NCBI GenBank assembly: GCA_943787535.1
Contig: CALSMU010000004.1
Coordinates: 274,877 to 338,876 of the forward strand
Source of the DNA: an uncultured Flavobacteriales bacterium
GTDB lineage: Bacteria; Bacteroidota; Bacteroidia; Flavobacteriales_D; Parvicellaceae
Direction of reading: 5' to 3'
DNA: 64,000 nt
The notes under the pieces were generated by a model. The model was not told where the DNA came from, searched no databases, and saw only the letters and a list, made by a program, of their open reading frames with translations. Below, piece after piece: positions 39,420 to 47,400 of the stretch; position 1 is the first letter of the stretch, and every line of letters starts with the position of its first letter. Both the position numbers and the translations under genes were made by a program.

Positions 39420-40049
39420 ATGACAAAAGTATTAGCATTTATTAGTAGGAAGGGAGGCTCTGGTAAAACTACCAATGCTGTCAACTTGGCTACAACTCTA
39501 CAAAGTCGTAGAAAAAAAGTGATGTTGGTAGAGACGGATACAAACTATACGCTTAATTCCCTTCGTAAATTGGAGCTCTTTAAAAAAAAAATTACTATCG
39601 ATAAAAATTTTCCAATTGTTGGTTCTGAAGACAATCGCGTTGCTTCGGAAATTGAAATTCTTAGAAAGAGAAACGATTTTGATTATATAATAATCGATAG
39701 TGCAGGCAAAACGACAGATCAAGGAATTCGAGAGTTGTGCTTGGAAAGTGATATGGTTATTATTACAACCAGTTTGACACAAAATGATTTATTAGTTGCC
39801 TATCAAACGGTTAAAGATTTACTGCCTGCAAAAGATATTAAACCCGACCTTAAATTATATATACTTCCAAATAGAATACATAGTCATACAAGAATGAGAA
39901 CAGTTAGGGAGGTTCTAAAACATTTAAATGCTGATTTGATTGATACGTATGTGCCGCAGCGAAAGCTTTTTACTAGTCCTAGTACAATAAAACCGGAGAA
40001 AAGATATCGATCAGTAGCAACGCAAATCATTAAACATTTGAACGAGTAG
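39420..40049 (+). CDS. ParA/MinD-family ATPase
   Basis: A 209-residue deviant-Walker ATPase. KGGSGKTT is at residues 11-18 (both the signature Lys and the P-loop Lys), the switch I region reads VETDTNYTLN where most ParA have D-x-D-P-Q, and YIIIDSAGKTTD is the switch II region. There is no N-terminal DNA-binding extension, so it is the small type used for plasmid partition or positioning of protein cargos. The next gene begins 2 bases later and is its likely partner. No ParB gene or parS-like repeat cluster was seen nearby. Confidence 0.85.
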   Translation: MTKVLAFISRKGGSGKTTNAVNLATTLQSRRKKVMLVETDTNYTLNSLRKLELFKKKITIDKNFPIVGSEDNRVASEIEILRKRNDFDYIIIDSAGKTTDQGIRELCLESDMVIITTSLTQNDLLVAYQTVKDLLPAKDIKPDLKLYILPNRIHSHTRMRTVREVLKHLNADLIDTYVPQRKLFTSPSTIKPEKRYRSVATQIIKHLNE

Positions 40050-40051
40050 TC

Positions 40052-40441
40052 ATGGCAAAAAAAAACACACTTACGGACCTTTCTGATTACCTAATTCAAA
40101 ATCCAAATGAAATTGATTTGGGTAAAACCACAACGAAAGAAGATTTTATTAATCGAAAACCAAACTCTCTTGTGGATGTTCCAAAAATTAAAACAGAAAC
40201 TAAATCAAATACTAGTTTATCTGACGTTTCAATAGCGGAAATTGCTGCTTATTTGCATGAAAAAGCAAAGGAAGATAATGTTAGTTTTGCTGAACTGTGG
40301 ATGAAAATTATCGATGAAGGTGCAAAATTAGACCCTTTGCTAAAAAACGCGTCTGCTTTGAGAACAATTCGAAGTATTCGTAAAACATCCTTCAATGTTG
40401 TGCTAGAAGGAATTAGTCAGGCGATAAAAAATAAGAAGTAA
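40052..40441 (+). CDS. Small partner protein of the ParA-like ATPase (hypothetical)
   Basis: A 129-residue basic protein that I do not recognise. It starts 2 bases after the ParA-like gene. The N-terminal half is polar and probably flexible (NPNEIDLGKTTTKEDFINRKPNSLVD); the C-terminal half is helical (SIAEIAAYLHEKAKEDNVSFAELWMKIIDEG). No helix-turn-helix or ribbon-helix-helix signature is evident. By position it may be a ParB-like or adaptor factor for the ATPase; that is inference only. Confidence 0.65.
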   Translation: MAKKNTLTDLSDYLIQNPNEIDLGKTTTKEDFINRKPNSLVDVPKIKTETKSNTSLSDVSIAEIAAYLHEKAKEDNVSFAELWMKIIDEGAKLDPLLKNASALRTIRSIRKTSFNVVLEGISQAIKNKK

Positions 40442-40555
40442 TAATTTTTATCCCGAACAACATCTATATCGGATCTTTCTGTCCTAAATTATAGCTTTTA
40501 ATATATCTTAAACTTAATGTGAAACTAAAGAATTAGTATTTTTACGATTAAGATT

Positions 40556-41080
40556 ATGAGGTTATTGTATGCATTTATATTTATCAGTGTTATTTCAACT
40601 ATATCAGGGCAAGCAAAGCGGGTAAAAATAGTTTTTGATGTCAAGCTTTCCGCTGTAGAGGAAATGGGAAAAAAATTGAATGTTGCTTCCGTATATTTAT
40701 ATCAAAATGGTAGATTATTAGACTCTACCGTAACTCAAACAGGCAAATGTTTGTTTAATCTTGATACAGGATACGTTTATAAAATTGAATTTTCAAAACA
40801 CGATTACGTAAGCAAATATCTTGTTGTAGAAACCACAGGCGTCCCAGCAGATATAAAAAGAAATACCCGGATAAAAGTGGATGTAGGGTTATTTAAAAAT
40901 AGAAAAGAATTGGGTATGCACTTTTTAAGAGACAAGCCGATTGGTATTGCTTCCTACAGTTATACTGAAAAAAAGATTGCATGGAATTATGCTTATACTG
41001 ATAAAATTATTGAGGAAATTGTCGAGGCTACCATAGTGTTTACGCGTGATAAGGAAAAAGGCAAGAGAGATAATTTTTAG
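40556..41080 (+). CDS. Hypothetical exported protein
   Basis: A 174-residue protein with a signal peptide ending near TISGQA. The mature N-terminal part (SAVEEMGKKLNVASVYLYQNGRLLDSTVTQTGKCLFNLDTGYVYKIEFSKHDY, abridged here as a description of strands) has the form of an Ig-like, carboxypeptidase-regulatory domain with a GYVYKIEFSKHDYVSKYL end. The C-terminal ~60 residues are helical and charged. Function unknown; such domains in Bacteroidota usually occur in envelope structural proteins. Confidence 0.6.
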   Translation: MRLLYAFIFISVISTISGQAKRVKIVFDVKLSAVEEMGKKLNVASVYLYQNGRLLDSTVTQTGKCLFNLDTGYVYKIEFSKHDYVSKYLVVETTGVPADIKRNTRIKVDVGLFKNRKELGMHFLRDKPIGIASYSYTEKKIAWNYAYTDKIIEEIVEATIVFTRDKEKGKRDNF

Positions 41081-41163
41081 TTATCATTAAAATAATGAGA
41101 AAAGTGTTTTTTTATTGAACTGATGTTCTGTATTTTAGCTTACTAAATTCTTAAATTTATACG

Positions 41164-41529
41164 ATGAAAGTGTTAATAGTGAGCTCAAGTGATGACGATG
41201 TTCGTTGGATAGCAAAGATTTTGGGAGAAGCAGAAATAGTAAACATTGATTTTTGTGCAAACTCATCAGATGCTATTCAATTACTTGCCGTTAACCACTA
41301 TAATTTAGTTTTGTCTGAAGTTTACCTCACTGTTCTTACTGGCTTTGATCTTAAAAAATTAATGGATAGTTTTGGATATAATATTCCAGTTTTATTTTTT
41401 ACGGATAAAGTGAATGATAATATTAGAAAAGAAGCTAAATATGCTGGAGTTATTGATTGCTTTTCTACAGACCATCTAGACAAGGAGCTACCATTATTAT
41501 GTGCAAAAATAGATGGAGTTCAAGCTTAA
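41164..41529 (+). CDS. Stand-alone receiver-like protein with Glu at the phospho-acceptor site
   Basis: A 121-residue single receiver domain. The acidic cluster D10-D12 and the FFTD segment (conserved Thr) align with CheY-type receivers, but the phospho-acceptor position is E52 (LVLSEVYL, usual form LVLSDIxMP), and the conserved Lys-Pro near the end is replaced (DCFSTDHLD). It therefore cannot be phosphorylated in the normal way and may mimic the active state permanently. The next gene (ACP phosphodiesterase) starts 6 bases later. Function unknown. Confidence 0.75.
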   Translation: MKVLIVSSSDDDVRWIAKILGEAEIVNIDFCANSSDAIQLLAVNHYNLVLSEVYLTVLTGFDLKKLMDSFGYNIPVLFFTDKVNDNIRKEAKYAGVIDCFSTDHLDKELPLLCAKIDGVQA

Positions 41530-41535
41530 TTTAGC

Positions 41536-42120
41536 ATGAATTATTTAGCACATTTAATTCTGTCAGGTGATGATGGAGATGTGATTTTCGGTAATTTTAT
41601 TGGAGATGCTATTAAAGGGAAGCAGTATCAAAATTATTCAGGTAGCATTCAGAAAGGAATTCTTCTCCATAGGCAGATTGATACATTTACAGATTCGCAT
41701 CCAGTTTATTTACAAAGTAAGAGAAGGTTTTACAAAAATTATCCGAAAATATCAGGAGTAATAACGGATATACTATATGACCATTTACTTTGCATAGAGT
41801 GGGAGAAATACACGAATGAAAAATTATCGTTATTTATAAAAAATTCGTACGATTATTTGGATACACGCATACATCAAATGCCCCCCCGGATGATTCCAGT
41901 TTACACGCACATGCGAGCGAATGATTGGTTTTCTAGATACCAAACTATCGAAGGTACAGCATTGTCTTTAATGCAAATCGGAAAAAGAATGGGCTTTGGC
42001 TCTTCTGTCGGGGATTCAGTTATGGAATTTAAGCAAAACCAGAAGATGTTTATTGATGAGTTCAATACCTTTTTCCATGAAATAAGCAACTTTTCAAAAG
42101 AGTTTTTAGCCAAGTATTGA
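41536..42120 (+). CDS. Acyl carrier protein phosphodiesterase (AcpH family)
   Basis: A 194-residue member of the DUF479/AcpH family. The N terminus MNYLAHL, then GNFIGDAIKG and LHRQIDTFTDSHP carry the conserved His/Asp residues of this HD-like fold; DILYDHLLCIEW follows. AcpH removes the 4'-phosphopantetheine group from holo-ACP. Small Bacteroidota relatives have not been tested as far as I know. Overlaps nothing; it follows the pseudo-receiver by 6 bases and may share its transcript. Confidence 0.88.
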   Translation: MNYLAHLILSGDDGDVIFGNFIGDAIKGKQYQNYSGSIQKGILLHRQIDTFTDSHPVYLQSKRRFYKNYPKISGVITDILYDHLLCIEWEKYTNEKLSLFIKNSYDYLDTRIHQMPPRMIPVYTHMRANDWFSRYQTIEGTALSLMQIGKRMGFGSSVGDSVMEFKQNQKMFIDEFNTFFHEISNFSKEFLAKY

Positions 42121-42274
42121 TTTCAATCGTATTCAAGTCAGGCAGCAGATTGTACTAAAACAAAACTTTATACCTGTAAAACGTATATAAAATTAAACGC
42201 TTTAAAGGAAAAATGTATAGTTTAATCATAAAATAGGTTCTTTGTTATAATAGAGGATGTGCAATAGGAATAGG

Positions 42275-42297
42275 TTACTTAAATTTGTTATAAGTAA
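42275..42297. repeat. 7-bp inverted repeat upstream of a secreted protein gene
   Basis: TTACTTA (42275-42281) and TAAGTAA (42291-42297) around 9 bases, 43 bases before the ATG at 42340. It is AT-rich and could be an operator or an mRNA hairpin; nothing else supports either role. Confidence 0.3.
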
Positions 42298-42339
42298 TTA
42301 ACAATTTTATATTGCCTTGGTTGAAGGTTATAAGGAATA

Positions 42340-43161
42340 ATGAATTTAATAGCGCTTATTATATACTTTTCAAACTTACCATTAATTACAATGGTTTCTT
42401 CTGAAGCTCCTAATATTGAGTCGGACAGAGATGGGATAATAATTTTGGAAGGGAAATACCAAAATAAAAATATCTACGTATCCAATTCATTTGGAAGTGA
42501 AGGATATGGGTATTGCACCTATGAGATCCGAGTAAATGGTGATCTCATTACGGATGGGGTTAATTCGAGTGCTTTTGAAATTGATTTAAATAATTTTAAA
42601 TTGGAGTTAGGAGATGAGGTAATCATTGAGATACGGCACAAAAATGGCTGCACACCCAAAGTGATTAATCCTGGAGGCCTTACACCTAAATCTACCTTTG
42701 TTACGGAGGATATTACAATTGGAGAAGATGGGTTCTTGGAGTGGATTACGACGGGTGAGTTTGGTTCTCTGCCCTATATTATACAGCAATACAAATGGAG
42801 TAAATGGGTAGATATTGGAGAGGTGCAAGGAAAAGGTACACCCGTAACTAATAGGTATGCATTTTACGTTGAATTTATTTCAGGAGTAAACAAATTCAGA
42901 GTTATACAACGAGATGGAAACGGAAAGATTAAAAAAACTACATCTATAGAAATGACCTCCTTAATGCCTAAGTTGACATATGTTTATAATAAAAAAGCCA
43001 ACCAAATTATTTTTAGTGGTAAAACGAAGTACGAACTTTATGATAAGTTTGGAGCAATAATAATTCGTGGTTTTGGAGCAATCATTGATGTGTCGGAATT
43101 AGAAAAAGATAGCTATTGGTTAAGTTATGACAATTTAACGGAAGGCTTCGTTAAAAAGTAA
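42340..43161 (+). CDS. Secreted protein with a short T9SS-like tail, function unknown
   Basis: A 273-residue protein. A hydrophobic N terminus (about 1-20) may be a signal peptide. The first half has strand-rich text common in flavobacterial unknowns (EGKYQNKNIYVSNSF, GDEVIIEIRHKNGCTPKVINP). The last ~45 residues (KYELYDKFGAIIIRGFGAIIDVSEL, shown in part, ending YWLSYDNLTEGFVKK) have the form of a type A T9SS sorting domain: a YDxFGxxI strand, a VSxLxxxxYWL strand and a terminal KK. The usual PNP motif is missing, so the assignment is tentative. Confidence 0.6.
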   Translation: MNLIALIIYFSNLPLITMVSSEAPNIESDRDGIIILEGKYQNKNIYVSNSFGSEGYGYCTYEIRVNGDLITDGVNSSAFEIDLNNFKLELGDEVIIEIRHKNGCTPKVINPGGLTPKSTFVTEDITIGEDGFLEWITTGEFGSLPYIIQQYKWSKWVDIGEVQGKGTPVTNRYAFYVEFISGVNKFRVIQRDGNGKIKKTTSIEMTSLMPKLTYVYNKKANQIIFSGKTKYELYDKFGAIIIRGFGAIIDVSELEKDSYWLSYDNLTEGFVKK

Positions 43162-43254
43162 AAATTCCTTTAAAATTTTTCATGGTTTTGCTTAAAGCTA
43201 ATCTCAAGGACTATAGTAGCTTTGGGCTTTTCAAAAAAACACTTGTTTTGGCGG

Positions 43255-43262
43255 TATATTTG
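43255..43262 (+). promoter_or_regulatory. TAnnTTTG -7 element upstream of the gene at 43316
   Basis: TATATTTG, followed by a leader of about 50 nt to ATG 43316. No TTG at the standard -33 spacing. Confidence 0.35.
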
Positions 43263-43315
43263 TAGAGGTGAATATTATCTCTTAGATTTGAGGTAATTAA
43301 ATGATTTGTAGAAGT

Positions 43316-44764
43316 ATGAAGTTGTTTCTTTTTATAATCTTTTCTCTGTTTTACTTTGTAATATCTTCACAAGATTACCAATGCGAATGGAGTGCTGCGA
43401 TTTCAAAGCTCAAAACAGAAACACCGTTTAAAATTTTCCCAAATATAGGTTCAGGATATTCAGTCGTCAAAAGAATTTCCGGGGTTAAAAATTCTATATC
43501 TATTGATGTTTTGGACGCTAATAATTTGCTTTTACACACCAACAATGTCGAGGTCCCCGGAGATGAAATTGTGCACATTGACCAAGTGAATGGTAGCTTG
43601 ATATTGTTTTCTGTTTTTCACAACAATGAGAAGAAGGAAGACCAATTAAGTGCCTATACATTAAATAATAAGGGAGAATTATCTAAAACAATCTTGCTTG
43701 CATCATTAAAATCGAATGGAGGTTATTTGGCAAAGTTTAAAATAGCTGTAAGTAGTGATGGTCAAAAAGTAGGTGTTCTTTGCGAGAGACCTTACATTGA
43801 GGGGAAAAATGAAGGAGTAATAATAAAAATACTGGATAAAAATCTTCAGCTTATTTTGACAAAAGATTATAGCTATGCCTTGGCCTCTATGAAAAGACGG
43901 TTTAATGTTCCCTTCATAAATAATAAGGGCTCTTTGTACATTCTTAAAAGAGCAAGAATAAAAACAAAAAATACATACCTACTAACATTAATTAAAGAAA
44001 GTGGAATTGAGGAACATCATGATGTAAAATTAAGAAGTATGAGAATCGCTGATGTTACAGCAGCTTTTAATAAAGATGAAGAATTAATCATTTCAGGTTT
44101 TTATGCTGGCTTTAAAGGGTTTGCTTTTCAAGGGGCTTTTATTATAAAGTATGATGAATCTTCATCGCCTGTTTACCGAAAAGAATTAATGCTTCCACAA
44201 AATTTGATTTCAGGTTTAAAAAGTAAAAAGGAAATCTCAAAGTTTGGTAATGGACTGAATAAGTTTCATGTGAAGAAACTAATTGTCACTCCAAAAGGTG
44301 TTAGTTACTTAATAGCAGAACATTTAAGTGTAAATAAAACAGAAAAGGAAAGCGTCGAAAAACGTAAAGGACTTGCAGTTGTTAAGTTTTCCAGTAAAGG
44401 AGATTTTTTATGGGCAGCCCCAATTGCAAGTAATCAAGTTGACAATTTTAACAAGGGTTATTGGAGTTCCTCGATCTTGGTGGGGACGGATACAACTTTA
44501 TCTGTTTTTTATAACCCTGTCGGAGCAGAAATAAAAAAAACCAAAAATGTCTATGGCGTCAATGCTGCAATGGGAACAAGGTTTTGTAGTGTTGATGTAG
44601 ACGGAGTTGTAACGGATAATCCTTATGTTGATTTATTTAAGGGAACTAAAGAAGATGTAATTCTATTCGCTAAGACCTATTATTTCTCGGGAGAGGAATT
44701 AATTATCCTAGCTGAAAATAAGACAAAAGATAAATTCTATTTAGGGCACCTATCAAATAAATAG
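43316..44764 (+). CDS. Hypothetical secreted protein
   Basis: A 482-residue protein; ATG 43316 gives the better signal peptide (MKLFLFIIFSLFYFVISSQ), although the frame begins at ATG 43301. The mature part is made of repeated strands in a pattern like a beta-propeller (for example SDGQKVGVLCERPYI, NKDEELIISGFYAGF, and GKLILA-type endings), with no T9SS domain and no catalytic motif that I can see. It is likely a periplasmic or surface protein. Convergent with the sulfur operon, 5 bases from its last gene. Confidence 0.65.
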   Translation: MKLFLFIIFSLFYFVISSQDYQCEWSAAISKLKTETPFKIFPNIGSGYSVVKRISGVKNSISIDVLDANNLLLHTNNVEVPGDEIVHIDQVNGSLILFSVFHNNEKKEDQLSAYTLNNKGELSKTILLASLKSNGGYLAKFKIAVSSDGQKVGVLCERPYIEGKNEGVIIKILDKNLQLILTKDYSYALASMKRRFNVPFINNKGSLYILKRARIKTKNTYLLTLIKESGIEEHHDVKLRSMRIADVTAAFNKDEELIISGFYAGFKGFAFQGAFIIKYDESSSPVYRKELMLPQNLISGLKSKKEISKFGNGLNKFHVKKLIVTPKGVSYLIAEHLSVNKTEKESVEKRKGLAVVKFSSKGDFLWAAPIASNQVDNFNKGYWSSSILVGTDTTLSVFYNPVGAEIKKTKNVYGVNAAMGTRFCSVDVDGVVTDNPYVDLFKGTKEDVILFAKTYYFSGEELIILAENKTKDKFYLGHLSNK

Positions 44765-44769
44765 CTCTC

Positions 44770-45027
44770 TTAAATTTTAGTTTTCAATTTAGTTTTTAGT
44801 GCTATACCTGATGAAATAAAGAGCATTAGCCATGGTGTGCCATGAAGCACTAAATCAAACCAGTCCATTGCTTGCATCGGGTGTTCTCCGCTAATAGCAC
44901 CGCCTCCATAAATCCACTTTAATTTACCCCAAATATGTGGAGGGGTAAAAGGAGCTAGGCCCAGCGTTAATGAAGCTATCAGCCACAAGGTTATATTTTT
45001 ATAAAAAGGTTGGTTAAAGTCTTTCAC
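44770..45027 (-). CDS. Small two-helix membrane protein of the sulfur operon
   Basis: An 85-residue protein with two predicted membrane helices (NITLWLIASLTLGLAP and the C-terminal TPWLMLFISSGIAL). PFTPPHIWGKLKWI between them is a motif I recall from other flavobacterial proteins that are annotated as unknown or, without clear reason, as RND transporter. It starts at GTG, which overlaps the thioredoxin stop by 4 bases (45024-45027), so translation is coupled. By position it belongs to the sulfur operon; function unknown. Confidence 0.7.
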   Translation of the reverse strand: MKDFNQPFYKNITLWLIASLTLGLAPFTPPHIWGKLKWIYGGGAISGEHPMQAMDWFDLVLHGTPWLMLFISSGIALKTKLKTKI

Positions 45028-45323
45028 TCTTGATGTGAATTGATTAATTCAACTAATTGATCTGTTGGGATTATTCCTGATTCCCTCCAAAGTAGTTTGC
45101 CTTTTTTAAAAAGAATAAAAGTAGGAACTCCTCGAACTTGAAATTTCTCTGCAGCCTGTGGGTTTTTATCAATGTCAATTTTTATAATTTTCACATTATC
45201 ACCCACTTTACTTTTGAGGTCTTTCAAAATAGGAACCATCGTATTGCAAGGGGCACACCATTCAGCAAACATATCTACTAGAACAGGTGTATCTCCATTT
45301 ATTAAATCACTGAATTTTGACAT
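45024..45323 (-). CDS. Thioredoxin
   Basis: A 99-residue thioredoxin with the active site WCAPC (C23, C26; the classical form is WCGPC) and cis-Pro in RGVPTFILFKKG. No signal peptide, so it is cytoplasmic. In this operon it probably resolves or delivers persulfides bound to the rhodanese or dioxygenase proteins. It follows the rhodanese gene by 63 bases and overlaps the small membrane protein gene by 4 bases. Confidence 0.93.
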   Translation of the reverse strand: MSKFSDLINGDTPVLVDMFAEWCAPCNTMVPILKDLKSKVGDNVKIIKIDIDKNPQAAEKFQVRGVPTFILFKKGKLLWRESGIIPTDQLVELINSHQE

Positions 45324-45386
45324 AAAATCTAATTTAGCTGGTGAGCTTTGGGAAGCTACCTTCCTTCATTTTTTTGGAAATGACTA

Positions 45387-45659
45387 TTATCTAAGCGCGT
45401 CTAATGTTTGCCATCCACCTCCGTTGTAAACATTTGAAAGTCCATTTTGTTGCAGGAACATTGTTGCTTGACCACTTCTACCTCCACTAGCACAGCACAA
45501 AACCACGTTGCCTTGGATATTTTTAAATTCTTTAACTCTTGAAGAAACTTCATCTAGAGGAATGTTTATAGACCCCTTTACATTTCCCATCATAAACTCT
45601 CCAGGGGTTCTCACATCGATAATTGTTGCTTCTTTAATGTCTATGTTTTCTGTATTCAT
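45387..45659 (-). CDS. Single-domain rhodanese
   Basis: A 90-residue rhodanese. The active loop is CCASGGRSG with catalytic Cys 56 (form C-x-x-G-x-R-S) and the N-terminal IIDVRTPGEFMMGNVKGSINIP is standard. Single-domain rhodaneses carry sulfur as a persulfide and pass it to thiols. It lacks a signal peptide. Lies between the HMA protein gene (22 bases) and the thioredoxin gene. Confidence 0.93.
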   Translation of the reverse strand: MNTENIDIKEATIIDVRTPGEFMMGNVKGSINIPLDEVSSRVKEFKNIQGNVVLCCASGGRSGQATMFLQQNGLSNVYNGGGWQTLDALR

Positions 45660-45681
45660 AATATGTTGTTTGGGATCTGTT

Positions 45682-45927
45682 TTATTTGTTTAAATATGCT
45701 TTTGCTTTTTCCAATAAGGAGACTTCTTCTTTTCTTGGATAACCAATTTCTTTTAGTTTTCCCTCTACTTTATTAATTGAACTTTCATTAGAAGATTCAA
45801 ATGTAATGGAATTTTTTTCAAGCGAAACAATAACATTAGATATTCCATCTAAAGCGGTTACCTCTTCTGCTGCTGTTTTTACACAGCCACTACATTTTAA
45901 GTTTTCTATTTCAAACGTAGTTTTCAT
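45682..45927 (-). CDS. Heavy-metal-associated (HMA) domain protein
   Basis: Start taken at ATG 45927 (MKTTFEIENLKCSGC); eight more codons upstream overlap the end of the dioxygenase gene. The 81-residue product is a ferredoxin-like HMA domain with C12 and C15 in LKCSGC (usual GMTCxxC), then a charged helical tail. HMA domains bind Cu+ or Zn2+. In a sulfur operon the Cys pair could equally bind persulfide sulfur; both ideas are inference. The gene is 6 bases after the dioxygenase gene. Confidence 0.85.
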   Translation of the reverse strand: MKTTFEIENLKCSGCVKTAAEEVTALDGISNVIVSLEKNSITFESSNESSINKVEGKLKEIGYPRKEEVSLLEKAKAYLNK

Positions 45928-45932
45928 ATTGT

Positions 45933-47342
45933 TTATAGTGTTGTTGGACAAACATACTCAGAGAGATGAAACCCTTTCGTTTTCTTGATTAAACCATATC
46001 CTCCAGCAACATCAATTAGGTTATGATACCCTCTTGATTTCATGATTGAGATATAAATTACCGAACGATAACCACCTGCGCAGTGAACGTGGTAAGTGAT
46101 GTCTTTAGATAAATCATCCATTTGATCATTAATCACATCTAATGGAGCATTTACAGCTTCTAAAACATGTTCTGAGAGGAACTCAGAAGGTTTTCTTATG
46201 TCAACTAAATTACTTTTCTCGGCATTTACTAATTCAACTATTTCTGATGGTTGTAATGAAATAATAGAAGATGTTTCTAGCCCAGCTTCTTTCCATGCGG
46301 TTATTCCTCCTTTCAAGTACCCAAGAGAGTTGTCATATCCAATTCTAGATAGTCGAGTTACAACTTCTTCTTCTCGTCCTTCATCAGCAACTATAATAAT
46401 AGGCTGATTAATATCTGATACAAGAGTTCCAACCCATGGGGCAAAACCACCATCAATTCCAAAGAATATTGATCCTGGTATGTGCTCTTTAGTAAAAGAA
46501 GTTTGATGTCTTGTATCAATTATCATTGCTCCTTCATTGAAAGCCATAGCTCTAAACGTATCAACATCAAGCGCAATTGTTCCCTTTTTTAAAATGTCAT
46601 CTATTGCCGTATTTACTGATTTATTCATAGCAACATTTTTAGGGAAGTAGGCCGGTGGAGCAGCTAGTCCAGTAAGAACTTCTTGTACAAATTCAGCTTT
46701 AGTCATATCAGCCCTTAAAGCATAGTTGACTTCTTTTTGATGCCCTAAAGTGTCGAATGTTTCTTTGCTCATGTTTTTACCACAAGCAGAACCTGCACCG
46801 TGACTAGGGTAAACAATAACATTGTCTGGTAAGGTCATTAACTTACTGCGTAATGAATCGAATAAATGTGTCGCTAAACCTTCTTGAGTAATGTCGGATT
46901 TTACAGCTAAATCTGGTCTTCCAACATCTCCAATAAAAAGAGTATCTCCTGTAAATACACAGTTTTCTTTGCCCTCTTTATCTAATAATAAATAACACGA
47001 AGATTCCATGGTATGACCAGGAGTATGTAATAGTTTTAGCGTTAATTCACCAACTTTGAATTCTTCACCATCCTGAGCAATGTGAAAATCAAAATCAGCT
47101 TTTGCATTGGGTCCAAAAACAATTACAGCCCCTGTTTTGTTCGCTAAATCAACATGCCCGGAAACAAAGTCAGCATGAAAATGTGTCAAGAAAACGTACT
47201 TAATTGTGGCGCCATCTTTTTCCGCTCTTTCAATATATGGTGCAGTTTCACGCAATGGATCAATGATTATGGCTTCTCCTTGCGATTGGATGTAATAAGC
47301 AGCTTCCGCCAAACACCCAGTATATATTTGTTCTATTTTCAT
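45933..47342 (-). CDS. Persulfide dioxygenase-rhodanese (MBL fold, CstB-like)
   Basis: A 469-residue protein. The N-terminal metallo-beta-lactamase domain is of the ETHE1 type, with iron ligands H54, H56, D58 and H110, D133, H181. Two rhodanese domains follow (about 265-355 and 370-465). In the first the catalytic Cys is replaced (VADEGREEE, D320); the second keeps it (C421 in HCAGGYRS). This architecture matches CstB and related enzymes, which oxidise glutathione or coenzyme A persulfide to sulfite and use the rhodanese to make thiosulfate. It heads the downstream sulfur genes and follows sulP on the same strand. Confidence 0.93.
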   Translation of the reverse strand: MKIEQIYTGCLAEAAYYIQSQGEAIIIDPLRETAPYIERAEKDGATIKYVFLTHFHADFVSGHVDLANKTGAVIVFGPNAKADFDFHIAQDGEEFKVGELTLKLLHTPGHTMESSCYLLLDKEGKENCVFTGDTLFIGDVGRPDLAVKSDITQEGLATHLFDSLRSKLMTLPDNVIVYPSHGAGSACGKNMSKETFDTLGHQKEVNYALRADMTKAEFVQEVLTGLAAPPAYFPKNVAMNKSVNTAIDDILKKGTIALDVDTFRAMAFNEGAMIIDTRHQTSFTKEHIPGSIFFGIDGGFAPWVGTLVSDINQPIIIVADEGREEEVVTRLSRIGYDNSLGYLKGGITAWKEAGLETSSIISLQPSEIVELVNAEKSNLVDIRKPSEFLSEHVLEAVNAPLDVINDQMDDLSKDITYHVHCAGGYRSVIYISIMKSRGYHNLIDVAGGYGLIKKTKGFHLSEYVCPTTL

Positions 47343-47400
47343 ATTCTATTATTTCTAAGGCAAAAATAAACCATTGCGATAAAATATACAGCAACTATAG

